Below, piece after piece: positions 1 to 9,998 of a stretch of DNA of 64,000 nucleotides (positions within the stretch are counted from its first letter, which is position 1; each line of letters starts with the position of its first letter). This DNA comes from Streptomyces diastatochromogenes (lineage in GTDB: Bacteria > Actinomycetota > Actinomycetes > Streptomycetales > Streptomycetaceae). Where the stretch lies: contig NZ_MCGQ01000014.1 in the NCBI RefSeq assembly GCF_002242805.1, forward strand, positions 124,001 to 188,000. The letters run 5' to 3'. The position numbers and the translations under genes were made by a program. Below the pieces are notes generated by a model, which searched no databases, was not told the DNA's origin, and was given only the letters and a program-made list of their open reading frames with translations.

Positions 1-827
1 AGGTTCACCCCGTCGCGCCAGCAGGACAGGTGCAGATGGCCGCCGTTGCCGACCCCCTCGGCGAGGAACGCGGGCGCGAAGGAGACCTGCAGCCGGTGCC
101 GCTGCGCCACCGCCCGGATCGTCTGCCGCACCAGCACGCTGCGGTCGGCCGCCGCCACCGGGTCCAGCGCGCCCACCGACACCTCGAACTGCCCGGCCGC
201 GTACTCGGGGTGGATCTGGTCGACATCCACGCCCTGTGCCGCGAGCGCCGCCAGCAGGTCGGCCGTGCAGTCGCTCAGCTCGACCTGCCGGGCCGCGCCG
301 TACGCCGGCCCGGAGACCGCCGGGACGAACTCCGCGCCGGGCGCCGAGTCGAGCCCGACCGCCCACTCGACCTCGACGGCCGCCTTGAAGGCGAGGCCGT
401 GCCGGTCCGCGGCGTCCGCGACGATCCGGCGCAGGAAGGTCCGGGCACAGCCGGGGTGCCGCTCGCCCTCCTGGGTGATCCGGTCCACGGGCGCCCACGC
501 CCAGCCGGGCTGCCCGGCCAGGACCACCAGCCGGTCGAGGTCGGGGTAGAGCCTGAGATCGCCGTCCGGGGAGCCGAGGACGTCGGTGGTGACGATCGAG
601 TCGTCGGCGAGGAACGTGTCGAACACCGGCGACATGCCGACACCCCAGGCCACGGCGGCCTCCAGGCGTGCCGTCGGAATCGTCTTGACCCGGCCGATGC
701 CCGCCGTGTCCACATAGGCCAGGACGATCCCGTGCACGCCCTGGGCGGCCAGGTCGGCGGTGAGCCCGGCGGCCCGGAGCCGGGCGCCGGGGCGCCCGCC
801 GGGCACCGGGTCGGCAAGGGTGGTCAT
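1..827 (-). CDS. Glutamine synthetase family protein (partial, N-terminal part)
   Basis: About 275 residues are visible; the gene runs off the left edge of the window. The start is an ATG at 825-827, preceded by a purine-rich stretch. The protein ends here at a glutamine-synthetase signature, N-G-G-H-L-H-L-S, which forms part of the ATP and glutamate site of GS-fold ligases. The early part contains the beta-grasp type segment with a conserved G-V-H-G-I-V-L-A-Y-V-D opening. Streptomyces carry several GS-like enzymes that gamma-glutamylate polyamines or ethanolamine rather than ammonia, and a divergent sequence like this could be one of those; the substrate cannot be told from the fragment. It lies 39 bp downstream of a DUF574 methyltransferase on the same strand and may be co-transcribed with it. 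Confidence 0.85.
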   Translation of the reverse strand, partial: MTTLADPVPGGRPGARLRAAGLTADLAAQGVHGIVLAYVDTAGIGRVKTIPTARLEAAVAWGVGMSPVFDTFLADDSIVTTDVLGSPDGDLRLYPDLDRLVVLAGQPGWAWAPVDRITQEGERHPGCARTFLRRIVADAADRHGLAFKAAVEVEWAVGLDSAPGAEFVPAVSGPAYGAARQVELSDCTADLLAALAAQGVDVDQIHPEYAAGQFEVSVGALDPVAAADRSVLVRQTIRAVAQRHRLQVSFAPAFLAEGVGNGGHLHLSCWRDGVN

Positions 828-866
828 ACGTCCTCCTCGACGGGCTCGGCCCCGGTGTCGTCGGAC

Positions 867-1712
867 TCAGGGTTTCACGGCCACCGCGCCGTACTGCGGT
901 ACCGCGGCGGCCCCGGGCTCGGCGCGCCACTGCGAGCACGGCACCAGGCCCGGCTCGACCGGCTCCAGACCGTCGAGGAACGAGGCGATCTCCGCGCCGC
1001 TGCGGGCGGTGATCGGCGGGGTGGCGTTGGCGTTCCAGAACTCCATCGCGGCGATGTTGCCCTCGCCGCCCACCTCGGCGTCGTACGTCGGGTGGGTGAG
1101 CACCAGGTGGCTGCCGGAGGGGACCGCCGCCATGATCCGCCGCACGATGTCCCGGGCCTCGTCGGTGTCCAGGACGAAGTTCAGGATGCCCAGCATCATC
1201 ACCGCGACCGGCCGGTCCAGGTCGAGCGTGTCGACGGCGCGCCGCACGATGGCGTCCGGGTCGTGCACGTCGGCGTCGATGTAGTCGGTGACGCCCTCGG
1301 GGGAACTGGTGAGCAGGGAGCGGGCGTGCGCGAGCACGATCGGGTCGTTGTCGACGTACACGATCCGCGACTCGGGAGCGATCCGCTGGGCGATCTCGTG
1401 GGTGTTGTCGACCGTCGGCAGTCCGGTGCCGACGTCGAGGAACTGGCGCACCCCGCGCTCGGCGGTCAGGAAGCGCACCGCCCGCCCCAGGAAGTCCCGG
1501 TCCGCCCGGGCCACCTCCCGGATCACCGGGAACATCCCGGCCACGTGCTCGCCGACCCCCTGGTCGACCTCGTAGTTGTCCTTGCCACCGATCCAGTAGT
1601 TCCAGACCCGCGCGTTGTGCGCCACGGAGGTGTTCAGCCTCGCCGGTCCGGCCGTCGGGGAATCGCCCGCGCTCACGTCGTCGCCCTTCTCCCATGCGTT
1701 GTCCGCCGTCAT
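867..1712 (-). CDS. SAM-dependent methyltransferase, DUF574 family
   Basis: Protein of 281 residues. I chose the ATG at 1712 because a GGGGCGG ribosome site lies just before it; the open frame extends further upstream without family similarity. The family opening R-V-W-N-Y-W-I-G-G-K-D-N-Y lies at residues 35-47. The SAM-binding loop F-L-D-V-G-T-G-L-P-T lies at 91-100, followed by a Y-V-D-N-D-P acidic motif. DUF574 proteins are abundant in Streptomyces and are predicted class I methyltransferases; their targets are largely unknown. A second, clearly related copy sits 1 kb away at 2772-3569, with a HAD phosphatase between them. The gene probably leads a two-gene unit with the glutamine-synthetase-like gene. 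Confidence 0.9.
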   Translation of the reverse strand: MTADNAWEKGDDVSAGDSPTAGPARLNTSVAHNARVWNYWIGGKDNYEVDQGVGEHVAGMFPVIREVARADRDFLGRAVRFLTAERGVRQFLDVGTGLPTVDNTHEIAQRIAPESRIVYVDNDPIVLAHARSLLTSSPEGVTDYIDADVHDPDAIVRRAVDTLDLDRPVAVMMLGILNFVLDTDEARDIVRRIMAAVPSGSHLVLTHPTYDAEVGGEGNIAAMEFWNANATPPITARSGAEIASFLDGLEPVEPGLVPCSQWRAEPGAAAVPQYGAVAVKP

Positions 1713-1858
1713 TGTGCCGCCCCTTGATCGCGCTGTCCCGGGAAACGCACAGCGTGAGAGCCGGGCCACCCTCCGGGGCGCCCAGGCGCATGGGGAACAC
1801 TGGACTCCGGGTGTTCACCAAGCCCACCCGGTATCCCGTTCCCGACCGGAAGAAGGAC

Positions 1859-2719
1859 ATGCCCGCCACGCCCGCGTCCCTCCTCGAAACCCCCGGCCTG
1901 CCCGCCGGTTCCGCCGACATCCGGCTCGTCGTCACCGACATGGACGGCACCCTGCTGGACGACGCCAAGCGGATACCCGACGGACTGTGGCCGATGCTCG
2001 CCGAACTGCGCCGCCGCGGAGTGCTGTTCAGCCCGGCGAGCGGTCGGCAGTACGCCACGCTGGCCCGGCAGTTCGCCGAGGTCGCCGAGGGCATGGTGTT
2101 CATCGCGGAGAACGGCACCTATGTGGTCCGCGACGGTGTGGAGCTGAGCTCGGACGTGCTCGACCGGTCCGTCGCCGCGGACATCGCCCGTACGGTACGA
2201 CGCCTGGTCGCGGACGGCGTCGACGTGGGCGCCGTGGTCTGCGGCAAGCGGTCGGCGTACGTCGAGCGGACCGACGAGGCGTTCCTGGCGGAGGTGCGCA
2301 AGTACTACGTCGAGCACCGGATCGTCGAGGACGTCACCGCCGTCGAGGACGACGTGATCAAGGTGGCGCTGTTCGACTTCGGGCCGGCCGAGCGCACCAC
2401 CGCCCCGGCCCTGGAGGCGTTCACCGCCACCCACCAGGTCGTCGTCTCCGGCGAGCACTGGGTCGACGTCATGAACCGCACCGCCAACAAGGGTGCCGCC
2501 CTGCGCGGCCTGCAGCGCGAGCTGGGCATCACGCCCGCGCAGACCATGGTGTTCGGCGACTACCTCAACGACCTGGAGATGCTGGACGCGGCCGAGTGGT
2601 CCTTCGCCATGTCCAACGCGCACCCGGAGGTCGTCCGCCGGGCCCGCCATCTCGCCCCGTCCAACAACGAGAACGGGGTGCTGCGCACGATCGCCGGGGT
2701 GATCGGGATACCGCTGTAG
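1859..2719 (+). CDS. HAD family hydrolase (Cof type)
   Basis: Protein of 286 residues. The start at 1859 is supported by AAGGA four bases before the ATG; the longer open frame upstream has no family similarity. HAD motif I, D-M-D-G-T-L, is at residues 27-32 with nucleophile Asp27 and acid/base Asp29. A large C2-type cap follows, then a motif III lysine in N-K-G-A-A-L and motif IV in F-G-D-Y-L-N-D. This matches the Cof/YbjI group of phosphatases that act on sugar phosphates or phosphorylated cofactors such as FMN and PLP. It is transcribed divergently from the first DUF574 gene and converges on the second. The substrate is unknown. Confidence 0.92.
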   Translation: MPATPASLLETPGLPAGSADIRLVVTDMDGTLLDDAKRIPDGLWPMLAELRRRGVLFSPASGRQYATLARQFAEVAEGMVFIAENGTYVVRDGVELSSDVLDRSVAADIARTVRRLVADGVDVGAVVCGKRSAYVERTDEAFLAEVRKYYVEHRIVEDVTAVEDDVIKVALFDFGPAERTTAPALEAFTATHQVVVSGEHWVDVMNRTANKGAALRGLQRELGITPAQTMVFGDYLNDLEMLDAAEWSFAMSNAHPEVVRRARHLAPSNNENGVLRTIAGVIGIPL

Positions 2720-2771
2720 GCAGTGCGCTGCAGGCCGGTGCGGCTGCTTGAGCGCGGCTGCTTGTGTGCCC

Positions 2772-3569
2772 CTACTTGAGTCCCACGCCGCCGTACAGCG
2801 AGATCGGCCCGTCGCCGTCGGGCGCGTCCTCGGGCCGCCAGTCGGCCACGGACACGATGCCCGGCTCCAGCAGCCGAAGTCCCTCGAAGAACACGCCCAC
2901 TTCGGCCTGCGAGCGGGCCACCAGGGTCACCCCGCCCGCCGCGTACGCCGCTATGCCCCGGTGGACGTTCTCCGGTTCGAAGTCGGCCGTCATCGTCGAC
3001 AGCACCAGGCAGCTGCCCGGAGCCAGCGCGTCGAGCAGCGTGGCGACCAGCTCGTGGGCGCCGTCCTCGTCGGCGACGAAGTGCAGCAGGGCGATCAGGG
3101 ACAGCGCGACCGGGCGGTCGAAGTCCAGGACGCGGGCCGCCTGTTCGAGGATGGCGCGCGGATCGCGGGCGTCGGCCTGGACGTACTCGGTCACGCCCTC
3201 GGGGGTGCCGCGCAGCAGCGCGTTCGCGTGGGCCAGCACGATCGGGTCGTTGTCGACGTAGACCACGCGGGCGTCCGGGGCGACGGACTGGGCGATCTGG
3301 TGCAGGTTGGGCTCGGTGGGTATGCCGGTGCCGATGTCCAGGAACTGGCGGATGCCCGACTTCTCGGCCAGCGCCCGCGTGGCCCGGCGCATGAACGCCC
3401 GGTTGGCGCGGGCGGCCCGCGGGGCACCCCCGTCGATCGCCGCGATCTGCCGGCCGAGTTGCTCGTCGACGGGGTAGTTGTCCTTGCCGCCGAGGAACCA
3501 GTCGTACACCCGCGCCGGATGCGGTCGGGTGGTGTCGATCTCCTGGGCGGCCGGCTGGGTCCCCGTCAC
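2772..3569 (-). CDS. SAM-dependent methyltransferase, DUF574 family (second copy)
   Basis: Protein of 265 residues. The GTG start at 3569 is preceded by GGAGGAGCAGGAC, a strong ribosome site; the upstream open frame (to 3986) overlaps the lipase gene and is not coding. The opening R-V-Y-D-W-F-L-G-G-K-D-N-Y is at residues 20-32 and the SAM loop F-L-D-I-G-T-G-I-P-T at 76-85. It shares the general plan and many motif residues with the copy at 867-1712, so the two are paralogues rather than a recent duplicate. No substrate can be assigned. Confidence 0.9.
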   Translation of the reverse strand: MTGTQPAAQEIDTTRPHPARVYDWFLGGKDNYPVDEQLGRQIAAIDGGAPRAARANRAFMRRATRALAEKSGIRQFLDIGTGIPTEPNLHQIAQSVAPDARVVYVDNDPIVLAHANALLRGTPEGVTEYVQADARDPRAILEQAARVLDFDRPVALSLIALLHFVADEDGAHELVATLLDALAPGSCLVLSTMTADFEPENVHRGIAAYAAGGVTLVARSQAEVGVFFEGLRLLEPGIVSVADWRPEDAPDGDGPISLYGGVGLK

Positions 3570-3724
3570 GTCCTGCTCCTCCGTTCGACAGGCCCCCCGT
3601 GCCGTGCGGGGGCGTGCGCTCAGTCTGACATGATCTTGCGGTGCGGCGGAGGCGGTCTTCGGCCGGCCGCACGTCCGGGGCGCCGCGTCAACGCGGGTGC
3701 GGGCGCGGCCGGTTGGGGTTCTGA

Positions 3725-4594
3725 TCAGCGGGGGAGCGCCGGATCTGCCGGGCGCTCCGGATCGGCCTGGTGCGCCGGATCCGGACGCGACTCCGCGTCG
3801 AGGAAGTCGAGGAAGTCGAGGAAGTCGAGCACCTCCGCGAAGACGTCCGCCTTGTCCGTCTCGTTGAACACCTCGTGCCGCGCCCCGGCGAAGATCCGCT
3901 CGGTGAGCCGGCCGCCGCTGAGCCGCTCCACCCCGACCCGGCTCCCCGGCAGCGGAACCAGCCGGTCGTCCTCCCCGTGCAGCCACAGCAGCGGCAGCGG
4001 GCCGACGTCCCCGCCCTCGGCGACCGTCTCCAGGGTGCGTACGAACGCCTGCAGCGTCGGCCGCTTCATCGGGCCGTGCCAGACCAGCGGGTCGGCGGCG
4101 TACGCGGCACCCACCGCCGGGTCACGGGAGAGCGAGGCCGGGCTGATCGGGATGTCGGGGATGTCGGGCAGGGCCAGCAGCCGCCCGGGCAGCTCCCAGA
4201 CGCCGATCACCGGCCCGGACAGGATCAGCGCGCTCAGCTCCGCGCCGTACCGCTGGGCGTGCCGGGCCGCGATCAGGCCGCCCATGGAGTGGCCGACCAC
4301 GACGAGCGGCAGGCCCGGATGCGCGGCGCGAGCGAGGTCCGCCGCCGCCTGCACGTCGGTGACGACGTCCTCGAAGTCTTCGATCACCACCCGCTCACCC
4401 GTCGACTTCCCGTGCCCGACGTGATCGGGCCCGTACACGGCCGCCCCGTGCCCGTTGAGCACGCCCGCCAGCTCGTCGTAGCGACCGGCGTGCTCCCCGT
4501 ACCCGTGCACCACGAGGGCCAGATAGCGCGGCTTCGGGTGCGGCCACTCGCGTACGACGATGCCGTCGAGGATGTGCTCGCGGACGTCGGCCAT
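3725..4594 (-). CDS. Alpha/beta hydrolase, monoacylglycerol-lipase-like
   Basis: Protein of 289 residues. The lid-less core has the oxyanion H-G-Y-G-E-H motif at 30-35 and the nucleophile elbow G-H-S-M-G-G with Ser103. The predicted acid is in G-E-D-D-R and the predicted histidine in A-R-H-E-V. The H-G-x-G-E-H start and overall length fit monoacylglycerol lipase or lysophospholipase. The C-terminus is odd: F-L-D is encoded three times in a row by a 9-bp DNA repeat (3798-3824), followed by a Pro/Asp/Ala tail with no predicted fold. The gene is divergent from the thiolase across a 156-bp region that contains a TAGCA-G-TGCTA palindrome. Confidence 0.9.
   Translation of the reverse strand: MADVREHILDGIVVREWPHPKPRYLALVVHGYGEHAGRYDELAGVLNGHGAAVYGPDHVGHGKSTGERVVIEDFEDVVTDVQAAADLARAAHPGLPLVVVGHSMGGLIAARHAQRYGAELSALILSGPVIGVWELPGRLLALPDIPDIPISPASLSRDPAVGAAYAADPLVWHGPMKRPTLQAFVRTLETVAEGGDVGPLPLLWLHGEDDRLVPLPGSRVGVERLSGGRLTERIFAGARHEVFNETDKADVFAEVLDFLDFLDFLDAESRPDPAHQADPERPADPALPR
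3798..3829. repeat. 9-bp tandem repeat coding F-L-D
   Basis: Three perfect copies of tcgaggaag and a partial fourth lie inside the 3-prime end of the hydrolase gene. They add F-L-D units to the last helix. Slippage at such a repeat changes the protein by three residues without breaking the frame. Confidence 0.9.
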
Positions 4595-4668
4595 GTCTCC
4601 TCCGGGTGCCTGGGGGAAGCTTCCGGGGGATCTTCCCAGGGAGCCGTCCGGAGGTCTATAGTCAAAAA

Positions 4669-4681
4669 CTAGCAGTGCTAA
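4669..4681. promoter_or_regulatory. Palindrome in the hydrolase/thiolase promoter region
   Basis: A perfect TAGCA-G-TGCTA palindrome (4670-4680) sits in an unusually AT-rich island between the divergent hydrolase and thiolase genes. A TATAGT hexamer lies just to its left. The size and placement suit a TetR-type repressor site acting on fatty-acid genes; the regulator is not identified. Confidence 0.45.
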
Positions 4682-4750
4682 TTAAGCGGTTCCGCCGTTC
4701 ACCCGTAGATTCGTGCTGATCCACAGCGTCGTAGGTCAGGAGTCCCAGCC

Positions 4751-5938
<1,188 letters not shown>

Positions 5939-6011
5939 CGACGCGCCAACGGGGGCTCCCCCCAAGGGGATTCGATACACGAGCCGCAGCAAGGAAACGG
6001 AGCACCACTCC

Positions 6012-7526
6012 ATGGCAACCCTGTCCGTCGCCACCATCCTCGCCGAGAACGCCCGGCGCCGTCCCGACAAGACGGCTCTGGTCGAAGGTGATCTGCGGCT
6101 CACCTTCGCCGAGGTGTGGCGGAAGGCGCTGGCCCGGGCGGGCGCCCTCGCCGGCCTTGGCGTACGACCGGGAGACCGGGTGGCGCTGATGGCCCCCAAC
6201 ACCGCCGAGTTCCCGGTCGCCTACTACGCGATCGCCGCGGCCGGCGGTGTCGTGGTCCCCGTGCACCTGCTGCTGTCGACCGGGGAGGTCGAGCACGTCC
6301 TGCGGGACAGCGGTGCGACGCTGCTCCTCGTCCACCCGGCCCAGGCCGGGACCGGCCGGGCCGCGGCCGCCGCCACCGGCGTCCGGGCGGTCGCCCTGGG
6401 CGAGGAGTTCGAGCAGCTCGCCGCGGCCGCCGAGCCGCTGCCCTCCTACCTCACCCGGGCCGCCGACGACCCCGCCGTGATCTTCTACACCAGCGGTACG
6501 ACCGGCGTCCCCAAGGGGGCCGTGCTCAGCCACTTCAACCTGGTGATGAACGCCACCGTCAACGCCTTCGACGCCAACGACATCCGCGCCGAGGACATCG
6601 CGCTCGGCGCACTGCCGCTGTTCCACGCCTTCGGCCAGACCGTGTCGCTCAACTCCACCTGGCGGGCGGGCGCCACCCTCGTCCTGCTGCCCCGCTTCGA
6701 CGCGGCCCGCGCCATCGAGCTGATGGCGAAGGAGGGGGTGAACACCTTCCACGGTGTGCCGACCATGTTCGTGGCCCTCGCCGCGGCGGCCGCGGACGCC
6801 GGCGCCCTCCCCGAGCTGCGCGTGTGCATCTCCGGCGGGGCCTCGCTGCCGGTGGCCGTACTGGAGCGGTTCGAGGCGGCGTTCGGGGCCAGGATCTACG
6901 AGGGGTACGGGCTGTCGGAGACCTCACCCACGGCCACCGTCAACCAGCCCGTCTTCGGCACCAGGGCCGGCACCATCGGGCACCCGCTGTGGGGCGTCGA
7001 CGTGGAGATCGCCCGCGCCGAGGTGGAGGGCCGTATCGAACTCCTGCCGCCGGGCGAACTGGGCGAGGTCGTCATCCGCGGCCACAACGTCTTCTCCGGC
7101 TACCTCGGCCGCCCCGAGGCCACCGCCGAGGCCCTGGTCGGCGGCTGGTTCCGCACCGGGGACCTCGGCACCAAGGACGAGGAGGGCTTCCTCAGGATCG
7201 TCGACCGCAAGAAGGACGTCATCATCCGCGGCGGCTACAACGTGTACCCGCGGGAGGTCGAGGAGGTCCTGATGCGGCACCCCGAGGTCGCCCAGGTCGC
7301 CGTCATCGGCCTGCCCGACGAACTGCACGGCGAGGAGGTGTGCGCCGTCGTCGTACCGGCACCGGGCGCCCTCCCCGACGCCGCCGGCATCACCGAGTGG
7401 TCCAAGGAGCACCTGGGCCGGCACAAGTACCCGCGCCGCGTGGAGTTCGCCGACGAGCTGCCGCTCGGGCCGAGCATGAAGGTGCTCAAGCGGGAGCTGC
7501 GGGCCCGGTACACCGGCCGTCAGTGA
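6012..7526 (+). CDS. Acyl-CoA synthetase (AMP-forming)
   Basis: Protein of 504 residues. The P-loop-like motif Y-T-S-G-T-T-G-V-P-K-G lies near residues 158-168. The adenylate motif Y-E-G-Y-G-L-S-E-T-S-P and the hinge W-F-R-T-G-D-L-G with D-R-K-K-D follow, and the catalytic lysine is in the C-terminal P-S-M-K-V-L-K. This is a standard ANL-family fatty acyl-CoA ligase that activates carboxylic acids for beta-oxidation. It follows the thiolase on the same strand and probably works with it. A weak ribosome site (GGAG) lies about a dozen bases before the ATG. Confidence 0.95.
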   Translation: MATLSVATILAENARRRPDKTALVEGDLRLTFAEVWRKALARAGALAGLGVRPGDRVALMAPNTAEFPVAYYAIAAAGGVVVPVHLLLSTGEVEHVLRDSGATLLLVHPAQAGTGRAAAAATGVRAVALGEEFEQLAAAAEPLPSYLTRAADDPAVIFYTSGTTGVPKGAVLSHFNLVMNATVNAFDANDIRAEDIALGALPLFHAFGQTVSLNSTWRAGATLVLLPRFDAARAIELMAKEGVNTFHGVPTMFVALAAAAADAGALPELRVCISGGASLPVAVLERFEAAFGARIYEGYGLSETSPTATVNQPVFGTRAGTIGHPLWGVDVEIARAEVEGRIELLPPGELGEVVIRGHNVFSGYLGRPEATAEALVGGWFRTGDLGTKDEEGFLRIVDRKKDVIIRGGYNVYPREVEEVLMRHPEVAQVAVIGLPDELHGEEVCAVVVPAPGALPDAAGITEWSKEHLGRHKYPRRVEFADELPLGPSMKVLKRELRARYTGRQ

Positions 7527-7590
7527 CGCCGACCGCCCTGCGAGACGGTCCTTACGCCGCCGGATACGTGCGCATAGCATCGGTCCCCGC

Positions 7591-8364
7591 ATGAACACGA
7601 TGACGCTCTGGCACATATCCGGCTGGGAGTTCGCCGCCCTCGCCTTCGCGGCCCTGCTCGTGGGCTTCTCCAAGACCGCCGTCAGCGGGGCCAACACGGT
7701 CAGTCTCGCGATCTTCGCGGCGGTCCTGCCCGCCCGCGCCTCCACCGGCGTGCTGCTGCCGATCCTGATCGCGGGCGACGTCCTCGCCGTCCTCACCTAC
7801 CGGCGGCACGCCCACTGGCCCACGCTGTGGCGGCTCTTCCCGGCGGTGGCGGCCGGCGTGGTGTTCGGCACGCTGTTCCTGGTGTGGGCCGACGACGGGG
7901 TCGTACGGACCTCGATCGGCGCGATCCTGCTGCTGATGGCCGGGGTCACGCTGTGGCGGCGGCGCCGGGCCGAGGCGGCGGACGAGCCGGACGCGGTGAC
8001 CACCCGGACGGGCCGGGCGAAGGCCCGCTCGTACGGCGTCCTCGGCGGGTTCACGACGATGGTCGCGAACGCGGGCGGGCCGGTGATGTCGATGTATCTC
8101 CTGTCGGCGGGTTTCCGGAAGCTCGGCTTCCTCGGCACGTCGGCCTTCTTCTTCCTCATCGTCAACGTGTCCAAGGTGCCCTTCAGCGCCGGACTCGGCC
8201 TGATCGACGGCCGCTCCCTGCTCCTTGACGCGGCACTCGCGGTGTTCGTCGTGCCCGGCGCGTTGTTCGGCACCTGGGCTGTGAACCGGATCAACCAGCG
8301 GCTGTTCGAGCAGCTGGTGATCGCCGCGACCATCGTGGGCGGCCTGCAGCTGCTACTGCGCTAG
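7591..8364 (+). CDS. Sulfite exporter TauE/SafE family permease
   Basis: Integral membrane protein of 257 residues with about eight hydrophobic segments. The conserved G-F-S-K-T-A near residue 28 and G-G-F-T-T-M-V-A-N-A-G-G-P in the second half form the internally repeated signature of the TauE/SafE family. Members carry sulfite, sulfonates or other organic anions across the membrane; the substrate here is not known. Its last 12 bases overlap the end of the converging HAD gene. Confidence 0.93.
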   Translation: MNTMTLWHISGWEFAALAFAALLVGFSKTAVSGANTVSLAIFAAVLPARASTGVLLPILIAGDVLAVLTYRRHAHWPTLWRLFPAVAAGVVFGTLFLVWADDGVVRTSIGAILLLMAGVTLWRRRRAEAADEPDAVTTRTGRAKARSYGVLGGFTTMVANAGGPVMSMYLLSAGFRKLGFLGTSAFFFLIVNVSKVPFSAGLGLIDGRSLLLDAALAVFVVPGALFGTWAVNRINQRLFEQLVIAATIVGGLQLLLR

Positions 8365-9132
8365 CCCGAGCAGCGCCGGGAGGTCCGCGAAGGAGTCCAC
8401 GACGTGGTCCGGTGCGCCGCTCGCGCTCGCGAGCGTCTCCGGCTGGAACTTCCCCGTACGGACCAGCACCCCCGTGATGCCGATGCGCTGTGCCCCGAGC
8501 ACGTCCGACTCGATGTCGTCGCCGACCATCAGCGCCTGGTCCGCGGCCACCCCCAGCCGGGCCAGCGCCGCCTCGAAGAACGCCGGGGACGGCTTGCCCA
8601 TGACCTCCGCCTCGACCCGCGCGGCCTTCTCCAGCCCGAGCAGGAAGGCGCCCGAGTCCAGCTGCAGCCCGGCCTCGGTCCGCCAGTACAGGTTGCGGTG
8701 CACGGCGAGCAGCCGAGCACCCCGCTGCAGATACCCGAAGGCCCGGTTGAGCGCCGCGTAGTCGAACTCGGGCCCGGCACCGCCCACGACGACCACGTCG
8801 GGACGGTCGTCGACCAGGGTGATGCCACCGAGATCCGCCTCGATGTCCCCGCTGTTGAACAGGGCGCACCGGGCACCCGGAAAGTGCTCGGCGAGGTGGG
8901 CGGCGGTGAGCGCGGGCGCGGTGAGGACGTCCTCGGCGCCCACCTCGAAACCGGCCCCCGCCAGGGCTTCGGCGATCGACGCCCGCGTCCGGGACGTCGT
9001 GTTGGTCACCAGGGCCACGCCGAGACCGGCCGCGCGGATCTCCCGCAGCGCCTCCACCGCACCCGGCAACGGCTCCCAGGAGACGGTGAGGACACCGTCG
9101 ATGTCGATCAGGACGGCACGCACGGATTCCAT
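8353..9132 (-). CDS. HAD-IIA family phosphatase (NagD-like)
   Basis: Protein of 259 residues. Motif I is D-I-D-G-V-L-T at 10-16, and T-N-T-T-S-R is the motif II threonine. A C2a cap contains the L-D-S-G-A-F segment, and motifs III/IV are in G-K-P-S and V-G-D-D-I-E-S-D. This layout is that of NagD/phosphoglycolate or 4-nitrophenyl phosphatases, and in bacteria also of PLP or UMP phosphatases. It converges on the TauE gene with a short overlap and is divergent from cobK with 60 bp between starts. Confidence 0.92.
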   Translation of the reverse strand: MESVRAVLIDIDGVLTVSWEPLPGAVEALREIRAAGLGVALVTNTTSRTRASIAEALAGAGFEVGAEDVLTAPALTAAHLAEHFPGARCALFNSGDIEADLGGITLVDDRPDVVVVGGAGPEFDYAALNRAFGYLQRGARLLAVHRNLYWRTEAGLQLDSGAFLLGLEKAARVEAEVMGKPSPAFFEAALARLGVAADQALMVGDDIESDVLGAQRIGITGVLVRTGKFQPETLASASGAPDHVVDSFADLPALLGLAQ

Positions 9133-9192
9133 GGCTGGACCCTAGCGACCCGGGCGGCGGATCGACGCGGACGACCTCGTACGCTCACCCCC

Positions 9193-9948
9193 ATGTCCCC
9201 GCACATCCTGATCCTCGGCGGCACCACCGAGGCCCGGCGCCTCGCCGCCGACCTCGCCGCCCGCCCCGGAGTCAGGGTCACCACGTCGCTGGCGGGCCGG
9301 GTCACCCGCCCCGCAACCCTGGCCGGCGAGGTGCGGATCGGCGGGTTCGGCGGCGCCGTGGGCCTTGCCGACTGGCTGCGCACGCACGGCGTGGACGCCG
9401 TCGTCGACGCCACGCACCCCTTCGCCGAGTCGATCACGGCGAACGCCGCCCGGGCGGCGACGGCCACCGGAGTTCCCGCGGTCGTCCTGCGCCGCCCCGG
9501 CTGGCGTCCGGGCCCCGGCGACCGCTGGTACGACGTCGAGTCCCTGGCCGCGGCCGCCGAGGCCCTGCCCGGCCTGGGCCGCCGGGTGTTCCTCAGCACC
9601 GGCCGACTGGGCCTCGCCGCCTTCGCCCACCTGACGGACCTGCACTTCGTCGTACGGTCGGTCGACCCGCCCGTGGCGCCCCTGCCGCCGCACACCGAAG
9701 TGATCCTGGCCCGCGGCCCCTTCACCCTCGCCGAGGAGACCGAGCTGCTGCGCGCCCACGCCGTCGACGTGCTGGTGACGAAGGACAGCGGCGGCGAGGC
9801 CACGGCCGCCAAGCTGACGGCCGCACGGGAACTCGGGCTGCCCGTGGTCGTCGTACGACGCCCCCCGCTCCCGGACGGCGTGACGGCGGTACCGGACGTG
9901 GCGGGCGCGCTCGACACACTCGACCGGCTGGGGATCGACGGCCCCTGA
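9193..9948 (+). CDS. cobK: Cobalt-precorrin-6A reductase
   Basis: Protein of 251 residues. It opens with a nucleotide-binding L-I-L-G-G-T-T-E-A-R-R-L-A, the hallmark of CobK/CbiJ. A D-A-T-H-P-F-A motif lies in the middle and a T-K-D-S-G-G-E-A-T-A-A-K segment near the end; these line the precorrin site. The enzyme reduces precorrin-6A to precorrin-6B with NADPH in the corrin ring pathway. cobF, which makes the substrate in the aerobic route, converges on it. No clear ribosome site is visible upstream of the ATG. Confidence 0.95.
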   Translation: MSPHILILGGTTEARRLAADLAARPGVRVTTSLAGRVTRPATLAGEVRIGGFGGAVGLADWLRTHGVDAVVDATHPFAESITANAARAATATGVPAVVLRRPGWRPGPGDRWYDVESLAAAAEALPGLGRRVFLSTGRLGLAAFAHLTDLHFVVRSVDPPVAPLPPHTEVILARGPFTLAEETELLRAHAVDVLVTKDSGGEATAAKLTAARELGLPVVVVRRPPLPDGVTAVPDVAGALDTLDRLGIDGP

Positions 9949-9950
9949 TC

Positions 9951-9998
9951 ACCGTGCCCGTCGGTCAGGCCTCGACCGTGCCCGTCGGTCAGGCCTCG
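9951..9998. repeat. 24-bp perfect tandem duplication at the end of cobF
   Basis: Two identical 24-bp units (9951-9974 and 9975-9998) lie back to back between cobK and the 3-prime end of cobF. The right unit contains the cobF stop codon and its last codons; the left copy lies outside the gene. It looks like a recent slippage duplication. Confidence 0.9.

Noticed and set aside
30..1727. Long plus-strand open frame of 565 codons opposite the glutamine-synthetase-like and DUF574 genes
   Set aside because: It is the antisense shadow of two recognisable minus-strand genes; its Arg/Gly/Val/Asp-rich product has no fold. Similar shadows over many other genes were discarded.
2772..3986. Extended N-terminus of the second DUF574 gene to 3986
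   Set aside because: The extra part is antisense-like Arg/Gly-rich sequence overlapping the lipase gene, and a GTG with strong ribosome site at 3569 starts exactly before the family fold.
5939..6011. Run of G and C around 5950-5970 as a terminator between thiolase and acyl-CoA ligase
   Set aside because: The stem is short and interrupted, and the two genes are probably co-transcribed.
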